Below are positions 45,402 through 53,698 of a DNA stretch of 64,000 bases, one piece after another; the stretch's first letter is position 1, and the number at the start of each line of letters is the position of its first letter. Location: assembly GCF_015680405.1 (NCBI RefSeq), contig NZ_JADLJS010000008.1:120307-184306 (forward strand), given 5' to 3'. This DNA is from Pseudomonas pudica. GTDB taxonomy: Bacteria; Pseudomonadota; Gammaproteobacteria; Pseudomonadales; Pseudomonadaceae. Below the pieces are notes generated by a model, which saw nothing but the letters and a program-made list of their open reading frames with translations, was not told where the DNA came from and did not search any database. A program made the position numbers and the translations under genes.

Positions 45402-46679
45402 ATGAACACCCGCATCGTTCCCTCGCAGCACCTGCTCGGCCAGGGCCCGCTGGTCAACCGCGAACGCCTCTGGCAATCGCTGATGGTCCTGGCACAGCTC
45501 GGCGCCACCGCCAAGGGTGGCGTATGCCGCCTGGCCCTGACCGACCTCGACCGCCAGGCCCGCGACCTGTTCGTGCGCTGGTGCGAAGACGCCGGCTGCA
45601 CGGTCAGCATCGACGCCATCGGCAACATCTTCGCCCGCCGCCCGGGGCGCAACCCGGCCCTGCCGCCAGTCATGACCGGCAGCCACATCGACACCCAACC
45701 CACCGGTGGCAAGTTCGACGGTTGCTACGGGGTGATGGCCGGCCTCGAGGTGCTGCGCACCCTGAACGACCTGGACCTGACCACCGAGGCCCCGCTGGAA
45801 GTGGTGGTATGGACCAACGAGGAAGGCTCGCGCTTCCCGCCGTGCATGATGGGCTCGGGGGTGTTCGCCGGTAAGTTCGGTCTGCAGGAGACCTTGGCCA
45901 AGGTCGACGACCAAGGCCTGTCGGTAGGCGCGGAGCTCCAGCGCATCGGTTACGCAGGCCCACGCGTGCCCACCGGGCATGCGGTCGGTGCCTACTTCGA
46001 GGCGCATATCGAACAAGGTCCGGTGCTGGAAGACCAGCGCACCACCATTGGCGTGGTCCAAGGCTGCCTGGGACAGAAATGGTTCGACCTGGTACTGACC
46101 GGCGTCGAGGCCCATGCCGGCCCCACCCCGATGCACCTGCGCAAGGATGCCCTCGTCGGCGCCGCCGAGGTGGTGGCTGCGGTCAACCGGGTGGCCCATG
46201 CCCACCAGCCGCATGCCTGCGGCACCGTCGGCTGTCTGAACCTGCACCCGGGCTCGCGCAATGTCATCCCCGGCCGGGTGCAGATGACCATCGACCTGCG
46301 TCACCTCTACCCCGAGCACCTCGCCACCATGGTCAGCGAAGTACGCGCGGCCATTGAAACCAGCACGGCAAGGCACGGGTTGAGTTACGAACTGACGCCA
46401 ACCGCCGACTTCCCGCCGCTGTATTTCGCCGAGCAGTGCGTGGACGCCGTGCGCCAAGGCGCGCGGGAGCTGGGCCTGAGCCACATGGATATCGTCAGCG
46501 GCGCCGGCCACGACGCGATCTTCCTCGCCGAACTGGGCCCGGCCGGGATGATCTTCGTGCCCTGCGAGGGCGGCATCAGCCACAACGAAATCGAAAATGC
46601 CGCGCCACAGGACCTGGCCGATGGCTGCGACGTGCTGCTGCGCGCCATGTTCCAGGCCGCCACCCAGGGAGCCCATTGA
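45402..46679 (+). CDS. M20 Zn-dependent amidohydrolase (hydantoinase/carbamoylase family)
   Basis: A 425-residue cytosolic enzyme of the N-carbamoyl-L-amino-acid hydrolase / allantoate amidohydrolase / beta-ureidopropionase group. The metal site is visible as His95 (GSHIDTQ), Asp106 (GKFDGCYG), Glu140/Glu141 (TNEEGSRFP), a His in FEAHIEQGP and the final His in GGISHNEIE. It should release ammonia and CO2 from an N-carbamoyl or ureido compound. Whether the substrate is a carbamoyl amino acid or ureidopropionate cannot be told. Closely followed by an amidase. Confidence 0.88.
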   Translation: MNTRIVPSQHLLGQGPLVNRERLWQSLMVLAQLGATAKGGVCRLALTDLDRQARDLFVRWCEDAGCTVSIDAIGNIFARRPGRNPALPPVMTGSHIDTQPTGGKFDGCYGVMAGLEVLRTLNDLDLTTEAPLEVVVWTNEEGSRFPPCMMGSGVFAGKFGLQETLAKVDDQGLSVGAELQRIGYAGPRVPTGHAVGAYFEAHIEQGPVLEDQRTTIGVVQGCLGQKWFDLVLTGVEAHAGPTPMHLRKDALVGAAEVVAAVNRVAHAHQPHACGTVGCLNLHPGSRNVIPGRVQMTIDLRHLYPEHLATMVSEVRAAIETSTARHGLSYELTPTADFPPLYFAEQCVDAVRQGARELGLSHMDIVSGAGHDAIFLAELGPAGMIFVPCEGGISHNEIENAAPQDLADGCDVLLRAMFQAATQGAH

Positions 46680-46680
46680 G

Positions 46681-48090
46681 ATGACCCAGAAAACCGCGAT
46701 TGGCGAGTTCACCGCCGTCGAACTGCTCGAATTGTACCAGTGCCGCCAACTGTCACCGGTCGAGGTGATCGACGATGTGCTGGCGCGCATCGACCTGCAC
46801 AACCCGGCAGTCAACGCCTATTGCCATGTCGACGGCGAAGGTGCCCGCGTCGCCGCCCGCGCCAGCGAACAGCGCTGGCGGCGTGGCGAGCCCTGCGGCC
46901 GGCTGGATGGCGTACCCGCCTCTATCAAGGACCTTACCCTGACCCGTGGCATGCCCACACGCAAGGGCTCGCGCACCACCTCGGGCGCCGGCCCGTGGGA
47001 AGTCGATGCGCCCTTCACGGCCTTCATGCGCGAAGCCGGCGCCGTGTTGGTGGGCAAGACCACCACGCCGGAGTTCGGTTGGAAGGGGGTGACCGACAAC
47101 CCGCTGTACGGCATCACCCGCAACCCGTGGGATACCCGGCTGACCGCCGGCGGCTCGTCTGGTGGCGCCGCGGCGGCAGCCGTGCTGAACCTGGGCGTGC
47201 TGCACCAGGGCAGCGATGCCGGCGGCTCTATTCGAATCCCTTGCGCCTTTACCGGCACCTTCGGCATCAAGCCGACCTTCGGCTACGTACCGCAATGGCC
47301 GGCCAGTGCCATGACCGTGCTGTCGCACCTGGGGCCGATGACGCGCACCGTCGACGATTCGGTACTGGTGCTCGACTGTGTAGCCCGCCCCGATGCGCGT
47401 GACGGGTTGGCCGGCGCCCCCAGGCAGGCGCCGTGGCTGGGCCAGGAACAGGACCTGAGCGGCCTGCGCATCGCCTACAGTGCCAACTTCGGTTACGTGC
47501 AGGTCGACCCGCAGGTCCAGGCACTGGTGGCCCAGGCCGTGCAGCGCCTGGCACGGCTGGGCGCACAGGTTGAGGAAGTCGACCCAGGGTTCGGTGACCC
47601 GCTGGAGACGTTCAATACCCTGTGGTTTGCCGGGGCGGCGCGGTTGGCCGGTGCGTTCAGCGATGAACAGCGAGCGCTGCTTGACCCAGGACTGCGCTGG
47701 ATTGCCGAACAGGGAGCGCGAATCAGCCTTGGCGAATACACCCAGGCCCTGGAGGCACGGGCAGATTTGATCGCGAAAATGAATGCCTTCCACCAGCGTC
47801 ATGACGTACTGGTATCGCCGATGCTACCGCTGGTGGCATTCGAGGCCGGGCACAATGTGCCGCCTGGGTCGAGGATGACGCAGTGGATGGAATGGACGCC
47901 GTTCAGCTATCCCTTCAACCTGACTCAGCAGCCGGCGGCTTCGGTGCCGTGCGGGTTCACCCGCGAGGGGTTGCCGGTGGGGTTGCAGGTGGTGGCCGGG
48001 CGCTTTGCCGATGAGCAGGTGCTGCGGGTGTGCAAGGTCTATGAGCAGCATTACCCTAGCCGGCACTTGCAGGCACCGATTACCGGCTGA
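46681..48090 (+). CDS. Amidase signature (AS) family hydrolase
   Basis: A 469-residue hydrolase with the AS catalytic triad Lys83 (PASIKD), Ser159 (GGSSGG) and Ser183 (GSDAGGSIRIP). It starts 1 bp after the M20 hydrolase gene, so both are co-translated. The pair suggests stepwise cleavage of an imported amide/ureido compound. Not GatA, since gatBC genes are absent and the conserved setting is catabolic. Confidence 0.88.
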   Translation: MTQKTAIGEFTAVELLELYQCRQLSPVEVIDDVLARIDLHNPAVNAYCHVDGEGARVAARASEQRWRRGEPCGRLDGVPASIKDLTLTRGMPTRKGSRTTSGAGPWEVDAPFTAFMREAGAVLVGKTTTPEFGWKGVTDNPLYGITRNPWDTRLTAGGSSGGAAAAAVLNLGVLHQGSDAGGSIRIPCAFTGTFGIKPTFGYVPQWPASAMTVLSHLGPMTRTVDDSVLVLDCVARPDARDGLAGAPRQAPWLGQEQDLSGLRIAYSANFGYVQVDPQVQALVAQAVQRLARLGAQVEEVDPGFGDPLETFNTLWFAGAARLAGAFSDEQRALLDPGLRWIAEQGARISLGEYTQALEARADLIAKMNAFHQRHDVLVSPMLPLVAFEAGHNVPPGSRMTQWMEWTPFSYPFNLTQQPAASVPCGFTREGLPVGLQVVAGRFADEQVLRVCKVYEQHYPSRHLQAPITG

Positions 48091-48116
48091 ATAGTCTACT
48101 TGCCTCTCCGGCCCTT

Positions 48117-48198
48117 TCGCGGGTAAACCCGCTCCCACAGGGATCGCACAGTTTTCGAAACCTGTGATGTACCTGTGGGAGCGGGTTTACCCGCGAAG
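48117..48198. repeat. Inverted pair of REP elements
   Basis: Facing REP arms between the convergent amidase and thiO genes. Confidence 0.85.
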
Positions 48199-48204
48199 AG
48201 GCCC

Positions 48205-49302
48205 TCAGTTCAATCGCCCGGCTGGCGCATACGGCGCCGGGTCAATGATCGGCTCTGCCCCGGTCAACAGGTCGGTAAACAGCTGACACGAAGCCGGCGC
48301 CAGCACCAGCCCGTTGCGGTAATGCCCGCAGTTCAACCACAACCCCGCATGCCCCGGCACCGGCCCGATAAACGGAATACCTTCCGGCGACCCCGGCCGC
48401 AGCCCGGCCCAGTGCGCCACCACCGTGGCCCCCTCGAGCTCAGGCAACAACTCCACCGCCGAGGCCCTCAGGCTCTCCAACGCCTCCTCGGTCGGGGTCT
48501 TGTCATACCCGGCATACTCAAGCGTGCTACCTACCAGAATATGCCCATCCCGCCGAGGGATCGCATACCGCCCCTTGGCCAGCACCATGCTCGGCAGGAA
48601 GTCTTCGACACATTTGAACAAAATCATCTGGCCCTTCACCGGCTCCACTGGCAGCTCCAGGCCGAGCGTACGCAGCAGGTCGCCACTCCAGGCGCCGGCA
48701 CTGAGCACCACCTCATCCGCCGCAAGCACGCCGTCTGCCGTCTGCACACCGGTCACGCGGCCGCCTTGCTCGGCGAAACCGGTAATCTGGCAGTGCTCTC
48801 GCAAGGTCACGTTGGGCAACGCCAGCAACGCAGCCTTGAGCGACTTCACCAGGCGCGGGTTGCGCACGTTGGCCACGTCGGCCATGTAGATGGCACGCTT
48901 GAAGCCCGGGCCCAGCACCGGCACCGCGTCATAGGCCGCCGAGATATCCACGGCACTCAGCGGCCGCTGCTCACGCTCGGCCCAGGCCAGCGCTTCGGCT
49001 TCGTCGTCCAGGTCGAGCCAGTACAAGCCGGTGGTGTGCACCTCGGGATCAACGCCTGTGCTGGCGAACAAACGCTCGCCCAGCTGTGGATAAAAGTCTT
49101 GCGACCAGTGTGCCAAGGCGGTCACGGCCGGGCTGTAGCGCCACGGGTACAGCGGCGAGACGATGCCACCGCCGGCCCAGGACGACTCGCGGCCGACTTC
49201 CCCCTGATCACACACCACCACCTGCCCGACCTTCGCCGCCAGGTTGAATGCCGTCAGCAGGCCAATCACCCCGCCACCGACCACCACTACTTGCTTGCTC
49301 AT
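48205..49302 (-). CDS. thiO: Glycine oxidase ThiO
   Basis: A 365-residue FAD-dependent oxidase of the DAO family making iminoglycine for the thiazole moiety of thiamine. The dinucleotide motif GGGVIG is at residues 9-14. AGAWSGDLL and GLRPGSPEGIPFIGP are conserved DAO blocks. The start at 49302 places the beta strand MSKQVVVVGGG at the N-terminus; an upstream extension adds nothing conserved. Confidence 0.87.
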   Translation of the reverse strand: MSKQVVVVGGGVIGLLTAFNLAAKVGQVVVCDQGEVGRESSWAGGGIVSPLYPWRYSPAVTALAHWSQDFYPQLGERLFASTGVDPEVHTTGLYWLDLDDEAEALAWAEREQRPLSAVDISAAYDAVPVLGPGFKRAIYMADVANVRNPRLVKSLKAALLALPNVTLREHCQITGFAEQGGRVTGVQTADGVLAADEVVLSAGAWSGDLLRTLGLELPVEPVKGQMILFKCVEDFLPSMVLAKGRYAIPRRDGHILVGSTLEYAGYDKTPTEEALESLRASAVELLPELEGATVVAHWAGLRPGSPEGIPFIGPVPGHAGLWLNCGHYRNGLVLAPASCQLFTDLLTGAEPIIDPAPYAPAGRLN

Positions 49303-49356
49303 CTGTCGATCCAACACCTGAAGTAAATCCGCGATGCGCCGGGCATCATTCAATCT

Positions 49357-49746
49357 TCAGCTTCCCCAGCAGTGCACACTGTCTTCGACGGCACCCGGAT
49401 TGCGCTGCACGCCGGATTGGTCGAGCTGGAAATCTCCACAGCGGTCCTGCGCCATCAGCCCGCTCGGCAGCCGCCGGGCGCGCAGCGTGAAGGTGTCGCT
49501 GTCGCGCTGGGCCTGCAGGCTGTAATAGCGGGTACCGCCAGGCAAGGCAGGGTCGCCCTCGGCGTATTGGCCAGTGCGTACGCGGTGGCGCTCCAGGCGC
49601 AGGGCGGCGTCATGCAGCAGGCCAACCACTTCGCTGCGCGCGGCTCGCCGTAGCTGGTCGCTGTAACTGGGGTAGGCAATGGCTGCCAGAATGCCGGTCA
49701 CGGCCAGCACAATCAACAGCTCGATCAGGCTCAAGCCTTGCTGCAT
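49357..49746 (-). CDS. pilE: Type IV pilus minor pilin PilE
   Basis: A 129-residue prepilin-like protein: leader MQQG is cut before LSLIELLIVL (Glu at +5), then a helix and a soluble domain with cysteines near the C-terminus (DRCGDF and HCWGS). It is the last gene of the minor-pilin operon pilV-pilW-pilX-pilE. The start has GGAG upstream. Confidence 0.85.
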   Translation of the reverse strand: MQQGLSLIELLIVLAVTGILAAIAYPSYSDQLRRAARSEVVGLLHDAALRLERHRVRTGQYAEGDPALPGGTRYYSLQAQRDSDTFTLRARRLPSGLMAQDRCGDFQLDQSGVQRNPGAVEDSVHCWGS

Positions 49747-49747
49747 G

Positions 49748-50212
49748 TCAGTCTCCTCGCAATCTCTGGCGCCAGGCAATGCGCCGGGTCGTGTCCTCGC
49801 CCATGGCATAGACCGCTTCCAGCACATGCCGTGACTGGGTTTGCAGGCTTACGGCGGTGACGCGGTACAGGGTGACCTGCTGCCCTTCCGGCATATGCGC
49901 GGCGTATTCGCTGGTACCCAGATTCTGCAAATGGAAGTAGCCGGTTGGTGTGCGCTGCCACTGCCCCTTCAGGTCATGCGGTCGAGTTGGTGGTGGGCAC
50001 GCTTCACAAGGGTCGGGGGGAGCCCGTTCGAGCTCCCCAGCCCCTGCCAGCAACGTGGCCTCGGCCTGCTCCAGCGCCAGCAGGCCTTCGCTCAGATAGC
50101 CGGTCATCCGCGTTTGCGCCAGCGCATCGCGCAGGGCGGATGCCGCAAGCAGCCCCAGCAGCAGGCTCAGGACCAAGGCCAACAACAGGACAATGCCACG
50201 CTGACGACTCAT
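49748..50212 (-). CDS. pilX: Minor pilin-like protein PilX
   Basis: A 154-residue protein with an N-terminal leader (MSRQRG) and a hydrophobic helix (IVLLLALVLSLLLG), fitting the PilX_N family. Position +5 is Leu rather than Glu, which is seen in PilX-type proteins. The soluble part has a CEAC motif. It overlaps the pilW stop and precedes pilE by 1 bp. Confidence 0.75.
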   Translation of the reverse strand: MSRQRGIVLLLALVLSLLLGLLAASALRDALAQTRMTGYLSEGLLALEQAEATLLAGAGELERAPPDPCEACPPPTRPHDLKGQWQRTPTGYFHLQNLGTSEYAAHMPEGQQVTLYRVTAVSLQTQSRHVLEAVYAMGEDTTRRIAWRQRLRGD

Positions 50213-50853
50213 GAGGCCGGCACCGGGTTGCGGATTGCGACGCTCAGTTCATGGTGCTGTTCAAGTTCGAGCGTGGGTTCGTAAAGCGTCAGGGCAATAT
50301 CCACCCCCTCACCCTGTGCCATTTGCACACGCTGCAAACGCATTGACCGCACATTTTCAACCAGCGGCTGGAAATTGCTGTCGTTGCGTTTGAATCTCAG
50401 CGTATTGCCCTTGAGTTGGTAGACATATCTGCTGATGGGGTAAACCTGTGGGTAGCCCTCCTTCAACTCATCGTCCACAGACACTTTGCTAGTACAGTCC
50501 GTGTGCAGGAACCACTGCGGCCCCCCGGCTTGCCCAGGTAACTCCGCAACGACCAGGCTGAGGGTGGATCCTTCGACTTCCATAGGCCGGGCGAATGCGT
50601 GCTTTGCGCTCGAACTGCCGAAGTGCTTTGGCTGCAGTCGCAAGCAGCCGAACATCCCGGTCATGCGGATATCCTGGGCCATTCGCAGCAATGCCAGGCG
50701 AGCCTCATCCTGCATGCGTACTGCCGTGCTTTGCAGCCGCCAGGTATGGTGGGCCGAGGTAAATAGCTGGCTGGCCGCCGCCAACAGCAGCAACCCGATG
50801 GTCAGCGCCAGCATCAGCTCAAGCAAGCCGAAACCACGTTGGGCGCGGCTCAT
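50209..50853 (-). CDS. pilW: Minor pilin PilW
   Basis: A 214-residue prepilin-like protein with leader MSRAQRG, cut before FGLLELMLAL (Glu at +5). The RLALLRMAQDIRMTGMFGC region is typical of PilW; two cysteines follow (Cys in FGCLR and DCTSK). It overlaps both neighbours by four bases. Confidence 0.82.
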   Translation of the reverse strand: MSRAQRGFGLLELMLALTIGLLLLAAASQLFTSAHHTWRLQSTAVRMQDEARLALLRMAQDIRMTGMFGCLRLQPKHFGSSSAKHAFARPMEVEGSTLSLVVAELPGQAGGPQWFLHTDCTSKVSVDDELKEGYPQVYPISRYVYQLKGNTLRFKRNDSNFQPLVENVRSMRLQRVQMAQGEGVDIALTLYEPTLELEQHHELSVAIRNPVPAS

Positions 50854-51032
50854 GGTCGCGCCCTTTCATGCTCACTGTGCGCCGCCATTGCCGCCTGCCC
50901 ATCGCGGCGCGCGTCCTCCGCAGCCTGCAATGCCTGCAGTTGCAGGCCTGCCGCTGCGAACATGCCCACGGCCACCACACCCACCGCCAACAACACTTCC
51001 AGAAGCGTCATGCCTCGTTGTCTTGCGTGCAT
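50850..51032 (-). CDS. pilV: Minor pilin PilV, very short
   Basis: Only 60 residues: leader MHARQRG, MTLLEVLLAVGVVAVGMFAAAG helix, then about 30 residues ending HSEHERARP. PilV proteins are usually two to three times longer, so the globular domain is missing. The stop overlaps pilW, which suggests the short form is the stable arrangement rather than an accident. The start has GGAGG upstream. Confidence 0.7.
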   Translation of the reverse strand: MHARQRGMTLLEVLLAVGVVAVGMFAAAGLQLQALQAAEDARRDGQAAMAAHSEHERARP

Positions 51033-51141
51033 CCCTGCACCTCCTGCGACTTTTCCTGCAATTGCATTGAACCCGGGCGACTGGACCGCCAGTCCAACGA
51101 CCGTGAAGCTACAGCCAAGCACTTCCAGGGAGGAATGCACG

Positions 51142-51657
51142 GTGAAGCAACGAGGTGTAACACTGATTCAAATGTTGTCGGCCTTGGGCGTGGCCGTATT
51201 GCTGACACAGCTTGGCATGCCGGCCTACGCCAGATTGAGCGACGACCTACACAGGGCGGCAGCCGCACGAGACCTGGCGCAGGCGCTGCGCAGTGCGCGC
51301 AGCCATGCCATGTTGCAAAACCAGCCGGTGCTGGTGCAGGCATTGGACGGTAATTGGGGAAATGGTTGGCGGGTGATGCTGGAGCATAACCAGCAGGTGC
51401 TGCGTGAGCAGCGCCTTTCACGGCCACTGAAGATCACGAGCAACCGCGGCGAGCAACTGAAATTCAGTGCGCAGGGGGTTCCGCTTGGGGCAACCGGTAA
51501 TTGGTTAGCTTCAACGATGGAGATTTGCGAGCGCTTGACCGCAACTAGCCAGTATCAAGTGGTGATGGCATCGACTGGCAGGGTCAACGTACAGATGGGA
51601 GAGCCAAAAAAATCCCGATGCAAAGACACCACTAGCAGATCAGAGCGGTCAACGTAG
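51142..51657 (+). CDS. fimT: FimT/GspH-type pseudopilin
   Basis: A 171-residue prepilin-like protein transcribed divergently from the minor pilins. Leader MKQRG is followed by VTLIQMLSALGVAVL, where +5 is Gln instead of the usual Glu. The soluble part fits the GspH/FimT domain with two Cys. GTG 51142 has GGGAGG eight bases upstream. The stop codon TAG lies inside the REP element that follows, so the end of the gene may have been altered by REP insertion. Confidence 0.75.
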   Translation: MKQRGVTLIQMLSALGVAVLLTQLGMPAYARLSDDLHRAAAARDLAQALRSARSHAMLQNQPVLVQALDGNWGNGWRVMLEHNQQVLREQRLSRPLKITSNRGEQLKFSAQGVPLGATGNWLASTMEICERLTATSQYQVVMASTGRVNVQMGEPKKSRCKDTTSRSERST

Positions 51658-51768
51658 GAGCGGCCTTGTGTCGCGAACGGGCCGCAAAGCGGCCCCGGCA
51701 ATATCAGCTCTAACGCTGAAATCCTGGGGCTGCTTTGCAGCCTGCTCGCGACACAAGGCCGCTCCTAC
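51654..51768. repeat. REP-like inverted pair, second type
   Basis: Arms of about 43 bases (GTAGGAGCGGCCTTGTGTCGC to the facing ...GCCGCTCCTAC) differ from the main REP family. The left arm contains the fimT stop codon. Confidence 0.82.
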
Positions 51769-51790
51769 AGTGGGATCGCGCAAACTGCGG

Positions 51791-52738
51791 TCAGATCAGC
51801 GACCGAACTCGCAGCTCCTTGGGCATGGAGAAGGTGATGTTCTCTTCCCGCCCATCCAGCTCTTCAGCACCGGTAGCGCCCCAGGCCTTGAGCTGCTCGA
51901 TCACGCCACGCACCAGCACCTCAGGGGCCGACGCACCGGCAGTGATGCCGACCCGCGCCGTCTGGTCGAACCAGCCACGCTGCAGGTCCTCGGCACCGTC
52001 GATCAGGTAGGCCGGGGTGCCCATGCGCTCGGCCAGCTCGCGCAGGCGGTTGGAGTTGGAGCTGTTCGGGCTGCCGACCACCAGTACCACGTCGCACTCG
52101 TCCGCCAGTTGCTTGACTGCGTCCTGGCGGTTCTGGGTGGCGTAGCAGATGTCGTCCTTGCGCGGGCCGCCAATGTTCGGGAAGCGCGCACGCAGGGCGT
52201 CGATGACGCGGCTGGTGTCGTCCATCGACAGCGTGGTCTGAGTGACGAACGCCAGGTGGTCCGGGTCCTTCACCTGCAGGTTGGCAACATCCTCCTCGTC
52301 TTCGACGAGGTAGATGGCGCCACCGTTGCTGGCGTCGTACTGGCCCATGGTACCTTCGACTTCCGGGTGCCCTTCGTGGCCGATGAGGATGCACTCACGG
52401 CCGTCGCGGCTGTACTTGGCCACTTCGATGTGCACCTTGGTCACCAGCGGGCAGGTGGCATCGAACACTTTCAGGCCACGGCCAGCAGCTTCCTGGCGCA
52501 CGGCCTGGGAAACCCCGTGGGCACTGAAGATGACGATGACATCGTCCGGTACCTGGTCCAGCTCTTCGACGAAGATGGCACCGCGGTTGCGCAGGTCTTC
52601 CACCACGAACTTGTTGTGCACCACTTCGTGACGTACATAGATCGGCGGGCCGAAGACTTCCAGCGCGCGGTTGACGATCTCGATCGCCCGGTCGACCCCC
52701 GCGCAGAAGCCGCGAGGGTTGGCGAGTTTGATTTGCAT
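51791..52738 (-). CDS. ispH: 4-hydroxy-3-methylbut-2-enyl diphosphate reductase IspH
   Basis: A 315-residue iron-sulfur enzyme, the last step of the MEP isoprenoid route. The three cluster ligands are Cys12, Cys96 and Cys198; conserved His41, His74, His124 and Glu126 are present. It is last in a coupled run lspA-fkpB-ispH downstream of ileS. Confidence 0.97.
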   Translation of the reverse strand: MQIKLANPRGFCAGVDRAIEIVNRALEVFGPPIYVRHEVVHNKFVVEDLRNRGAIFVEELDQVPDDVIVIFSAHGVSQAVRQEAAGRGLKVFDATCPLVTKVHIEVAKYSRDGRECILIGHEGHPEVEGTMGQYDASNGGAIYLVEDEEDVANLQVKDPDHLAFVTQTTLSMDDTSRVIDALRARFPNIGGPRKDDICYATQNRQDAVKQLADECDVVLVVGSPNSSNSNRLRELAERMGTPAYLIDGAEDLQRGWFDQTARVGITAGASAPEVLVRGVIEQLKAWGATGAEELDGREENITFSMPKELRVRSLI

Positions 52739-52752
52739 GCTCGGCTCCAGGC

Positions 52753-53190
52753 TTACAGGGCCTTCACCTCGAGGATCTCCACCTCGAAGGTCAGGGTCTT
52801 GCCAGCCAATGGGTGATTGAAGTCGATGGTCACCTGGTCGTCATCGAACGCTTTGACCACACCCGGCAGCTCGGTGTTGGCGGCGTCGTTGAAGATGATC
52901 AACAGCCCTTCGGACAACTCCATGCCCTCGAACTGGGACCGCGGCATGACTTGTACGTTCTGCGGGTTGGGCTGGCCGAAGGCGTTTTCCGGGGCCACCA
53001 CCACGGTACGCTTGTCACCGCCCTTGAAGCCGAACAGGGCGTTCTCGAAACCTGGCAACAGGTTGCCATCGCCAACCTTGAAGGTGGCCGGGGCCTTGTC
53101 GAACGTGCTGTCGACGGTGTCGCCGTTTTCCAGGTGCAGCGCGAAGTGCAGGGTGACTTCGGTGTTCTGGCCGATACGGGTGTCAGTCAT
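52753..53190 (-). CDS. fkpB: FKBP-type peptidyl-prolyl isomerase (SlpA-type)
   Basis: A 145-residue SlpA/FkpB-like prolyl isomerase. [20 protein letters not shown] and the inserted IF domain with [17 protein letters not shown] identify it. The start overlaps the lspA stop by eight bases. Placement between lspA and ispH is conserved across gammaproteobacteria. Confidence 0.93.
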   Translation of the reverse strand: MTDTRIGQNTEVTLHFALHLENGDTVDSTFDKAPATFKVGDGNLLPGFENALFGFKGGDKRTVVVAPENAFGQPNPQNVQVMPRSQFEGMELSEGLLIIFNDAANTELPGVVKAFDDDQVTIDFNHPLAGKTLTFEVEILEVKAL

Positions 53191-53698
53191 GGACCGGATC
53201 CTCGGACTTCTTGCTCTTGAACATATCCAGCGCCAGCATCACCGCACCAACGGTGATGGCGCTGTCGGCCAGGTTGAAGGCCGGGAAGTAATGGCGGTTC
53301 TGCCAGTGCACCAGGATGAAGTCGACCACATGGCCGAGCACGACGCGGTCGTACAGGTTGCCGATCGCGCCACCCAGCACCAGCGCCAGCGCCACGGCCA
53401 GCCAGGTCTCGTTGCGCCCCAGGCGCTTGAGCCACACCACCAGCACGGCACTGACCACCACGGCGATCAGGGCGAACAGCCAGCGCTGCCAGCCGGAGCT
53501 TTCCGCCAGGAAGCTGAACGCCGCGCCGGTGTTGTAGGCCAGGGTCCAGCTGAAGTAGTCAGGGATGACTACAACCTGCTGGTACATGGTCAGGGCATTG
53601 TTGAAATACAGCTTGGTGGCCTGGTCGAGGACCAGTACCACCAGGCTCAGCCAAAGCCATGCAAGGCGCCCGAAGCGCCCCGCTGCAGGGTTAGGCAT
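53183..53698 (-). CDS. lspA: Lipoprotein signal peptidase
   Basis: A 171-residue inner-membrane aspartyl protease that cuts prolipoproteins. Four membrane segments; catalytic Asp126 (GHVVDF) and Asp145 (FNLADS), with GNLYDR conserved. Needed for lipoproteins such as BamD. Start overlaps the ileS stop. Confidence 0.95.
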   Translation of the reverse strand: MPNPAAGRFGRLAWLWLSLVVLVLDQATKLYFNNALTMYQQVVVIPDYFSWTLAYNTGAAFSFLAESSGWQRWLFALIAVVVSAVLVVWLKRLGRNETWLAVALALVLGGAIGNLYDRVVLGHVVDFILVHWQNRHYFPAFNLADSAITVGAVMLALDMFKSKKSEDPVHD

